DNA from: an uncultured Clostridia bacterium
GTDB taxonomy: Bacteria; Bacillota; Clostridia; TANB77; CAG-508
Length of the DNA: 6,990 bases
Assembly (NCBI GenBank): GCA_947628925.1
Contig: CANRBU010000060.1
Coordinates: 1 to 6,990 of the forward strand
Reading direction: 5' to 3'
Part shown: positions 4,913-6,990 of the stretch, in pieces
Layout of the letters: the number at the start of each line of letters is the position of its first letter
Position numbering within the stretch: the stretch's first letter is position 1
Program-made: the position numbers and the translations under genes
The notes under the pieces: generated by a model
The model's database searches: none
Told to the model about the DNA's origin: nothing
What the model saw: only the letters and a program-made list of their open reading frames with translations

Positions 4913-6990
4913 GTGAAAAAACAACCATTAAATAAGCGGAATAACTATCACTACACTAGTTATAACAATTATAGTTATATTGATTTTAGCAGGAATTAGC
5001 ATAAGTACATTATCGGGAGATGATGGGATAGTAAATAAAGCTATAGACACTAGGGATATAGTAGATAGAGAGGCTTTTGTAGACGCTGTGCAGACAGAGG
5101 TCTTATTAACTATGTCAGATACAGGAAGGTTTGATACTGAACATTTTAAAAAGAGAATAGAAGAACAATTAAAAGATAAATACAATCCAACTATTTCAGA
5201 AGATGATGATTCAATCACAGTATCAGATGATAGATATGATGTCACACTTGACAAAGAAAGTGGAGACGTTACGGGTTCAAAGAATACAGAAGGAATATGG
5301 CCAAGATTTAATTCAGAAGTATATGAAATGGACGGATCTCTACGTAAACCAATAGAAGACAGCGAAGAACTAATTTTGGGTGTCGAAGTAACAAATGAAG
5401 AAGCCTTCAAAGGTGGAGATGTAGAGATTGTCGTAAAAGAAATAATAGAAAATGAAGATGGAACAATCACAGAACATGAAATAGAACCATATGAAGGTGA
5501 TGAACCAGATGTACCAGGTACAAAGTTCAAAATTCAAGGACCAAAAGGAAAATACACAGTTGAAGTAAAAGGAACAGACAAAGATGGAAATACAAACACA
5601 TCAAAGAGAACAGTAGTATTAGAAGAAAATCCAAGAGTAAACATAAACATTAAATTCACACCAAATGGAGGAGAAGGCTATGTAATCCCAACAGGAGAAG
5701 AAAAAGCAACAATCAAGACAACAGTAACTTCATCAGAAGGAGACAGAGAAAGATATTCATACTGGTATTGCTGGAGTAATACAAACGAAGAAAGACCACA
5801 TATAGGAGATTGGGAACTAGAAGGAAACTGGACACAATTCAAGAGTGGAGAGGAAATAGTAAAAGACGACTGTGTAACAGGTACAGACTACTACTTATGG
5901 GTACGTGTATATGACAATGAAGGAGTATTAACATCACAATATGTATCATCAGAAGTATTTAGAGTACACGACAGCAAAGAATCTGACTGGAGCATAACAT
6001 TTATAGCAAAAGAACCAAATGAAATATATACAAACAAAGACGTATTAGTTACACCAGTATATGGCAAATACCTAACAGAAGAAAGCAGAAAAATCACATG
6101 TGAAGGCGAAGAAGGAGAAGACAAAGATTACACAATAAATGGAAGCATAAGTGCAACAGTTAAAACAAACGAGAAAACCGTAACAGTTACAGCATCAGAT
6201 ATAGCAGGAAACGTAGTAACAGAAAGCTACAAAGTAACAAACATAGATAAAATAGTACCAGTAATCCAATTCAACCCTGAAGAAAATACAGAATATGCAC
6301 AAGAACACGAAACAGAAGTAACAATCACAGATGAAGGTGTAAGTAAACTAGTACCAGACACATTAAGATATGTATGGGTAAATGGAGAAGGAAAAGAACC
6401 TACAGAAGAAGAATATAAAGATGTAGTAGAACTAAAAGATAACAAAGCAACAATTAAATTAGACGAAGTTACAGGACCAGATTGGCACTTATGGGTACGT
6501 GCAGAAGATAAAGCAGGAAACTTAACAATAGAACACACAAAAGCATTCTGGATGGATAACACATTACCAAATCAAGAAGCACCAGAAGTAGAAACAGGAA
6601 CAAACACAGTAAAAGTAACATTTAAACAAACAGACGACAACAGTGATGTAGACCCAGAAACAATAGAATACGCAATAAAAGAAGCATCAGCACCAGATGT
6701 ACCAGCTAGTTGGACATGGGAAAAAGAAGTAGATGGTGAGGACGGTTACCACGTCTTCACCAAAAGGACTTTGGAAACAGAGTACACAGTAAAAACAAAA
6801 GTAACAGATAAAGCAAAAAACGGACCACAAGAATCAGAAACAGCAGGAAAAACAACACAAACAATCACAGCACCAAATTTAACAGCAGAACCTAATGATA
6901 AGTGGGTAAGTGCTAATGTTACAATAACAATAGAATATCCAGACAGTCCAAACACAAAACTAACACATGAATATAGAATTGGAAAAGACG
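4913..6990 (+). CDS. large surface protein: pilin-like N-terminus plus tandem Ig-like modules; partial, with an apparent frameshift near 4937
   Basis: The GTG start (4913) gives leader MKKQPLNK. The rest is open in another frame from 4932 to the window end, about 686 codons with no stop, so the C-terminus is missing. After a one-base skip near 4937 the N-terminus reads NK-GITITTLVITIIVILILAG, a type III signal of a prepilin and its hydrophobic helix, with Thr where classical pilins have Glu5. An acidic pilin-like head follows (about 5016-5300): a helix (DREAFVDAVQTEVLLTMSD, then HFKKRIEEQLKDKY) and short strands. From about 5310 there are repeated beta-rich Ig-like modules whose final strands carry DKDGN (5577), DNEG (5913), DIAGN (6198), DKAGN (6507) and DKAKN (6807); successive spacings are 112, 95, 103 and 100 residues. 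A further module has begun at the right edge. Three Cys are visible in modules 2-3. The product is probably anchored by the pilin-like helix, or assembled like a minor pilin, and exposed for adhesion; the function is inferred. As sequenced, translation from GTG stops at 4999. Confidence 0.8.
4934..4940 (+). other. frame junction (apparent +1 frameshift) between leader and pilin-like helix
   Basis: The leader frame reads AAT AAG CGG AAT AAC and stops at 4997-4999, while the helix frame reads GGA ATA ACT from 4938. Skipping one base (for example C4937) yields N-K-G-I-T, the typical prepilin cleavage context. The helix frame has a TAA at 4929-4931, so the shift must lie at or after 4932; slippage in the A6 run at 4916-4921 cannot repair it. 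The in-frame CGG codon created here is atypical for the AT-rich codon use of the window, which favours an extra base. Confidence 0.65.
5893..5907 (+). repeat. direct repeat copy 1 within Ig-like module 2
   Basis: ACTTATGGGTACGTG occurs here and again at 6487-6501, in the same reading frame, 594 bases (198 codons) apart. It encodes the strand LWVR just before the D-x-x-G motif (YLWVRVYDNEG here, HLWVRAEDKAGN in copy 2). It marks modules 2 and 4 as closer relatives than their neighbours. Confidence 0.75.
6487..6501 (+). repeat. direct repeat copy 2 within Ig-like module 4
   Basis: Identical 15-base copy of 5893-5907. A second short identity, AGCAGGAAAC (6203-6212 and 6512-6521, 309 bases or 103 codons apart), encodes the AGN of the end motif in modules 3 and 4. 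Both identities keep the reading frame and fit tandem domain duplication. Confidence 0.75.

Noticed and set aside
4906..4935. ATG at 4906 as start of the surface protein
   Set aside because: It is one base after GGAG and its frame ends after nine codons.
4928..5530. Long open frame on the minus strand (about 200 codons), and similar ones at 5891-6124, 6227-6562 and 6746-6955
   Set aside because: They are shadows of the A-rich, ACA/GTA/GAA-rich coding strand of the surface protein; the products are low-complexity Ser/Thr/Val sequences with no recognisable domain.
5112..6990. Internal ATG at 5112 as the true start of the surface protein
   Set aside because: No Shine-Dalgarno precedes it, and it would discard the well-formed pilin-like helix and its upstream promoter and RBS.

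Overview
The window comes from a very A+T-rich, low-GC Gram-positive genome, most likely an anaerobic member of the Clostridia (possibly an uncultured gut lineage). The signs are purine-rich Shine-Dalgarno sites, consensus sigma-A-type promoters, A/T-ending codons, and the N-terminal 'KGIT..ALVITII' class of pilin-like helix that is common in such genomes. TAA, TAG and TGA all act as stops and Trp is TGG, so the ordinary bacterial code applies, not a mycoplasma code. Every gene reads left to right on the + strand.

Left part (1-2289): a zinc-type metal resistance cluster. The last 44 residues of an ArsR/SmtB repressor carry a complete alpha-5 metal site. Two bases after its stop begins a P1B-type ATPase with the residues of the Zn/Cd/Pb subgroup and no N-terminal metal-binding domain. 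A small GIY-YIG domain protein follows 25 bp later and probably shares the transcript. The repressor would sense Zn-like ions, and the pump would export them.

Middle (2290-4795): a copper cluster with its own near-consensus promoter. A 67-residue CopZ-type chaperone is followed by a 733-residue CopA-type Cu(I) ATPase with one N-terminal MxCxxC domain. The CopA Shine-Dalgarno overlaps the copZ stop codon. No copper regulator (CsoR or CopY) is present in the window.

Right part (4796-6990): a new promoter and a good RBS lead to a GTG start and the beginning of a large surface protein that runs off the window. It has a type IV pilin-like leader and hydrophobic helix, a short acidic pilin-like head, then at least five Ig-like modules of about 100 residues, each ending in a D-x-x-G-N-like motif. 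The leader and the helix lie in different frames, and skipping one base near 4937 joins them into a canonical prepilin N-terminus. The gene is therefore frameshifted in this sequence, whether by mutation, assembly error or, less likely, recoding. This is the most unusual part of the window. I saw no RNA genes, insertion sequences, CRISPR arrays or clear intrinsic terminators.
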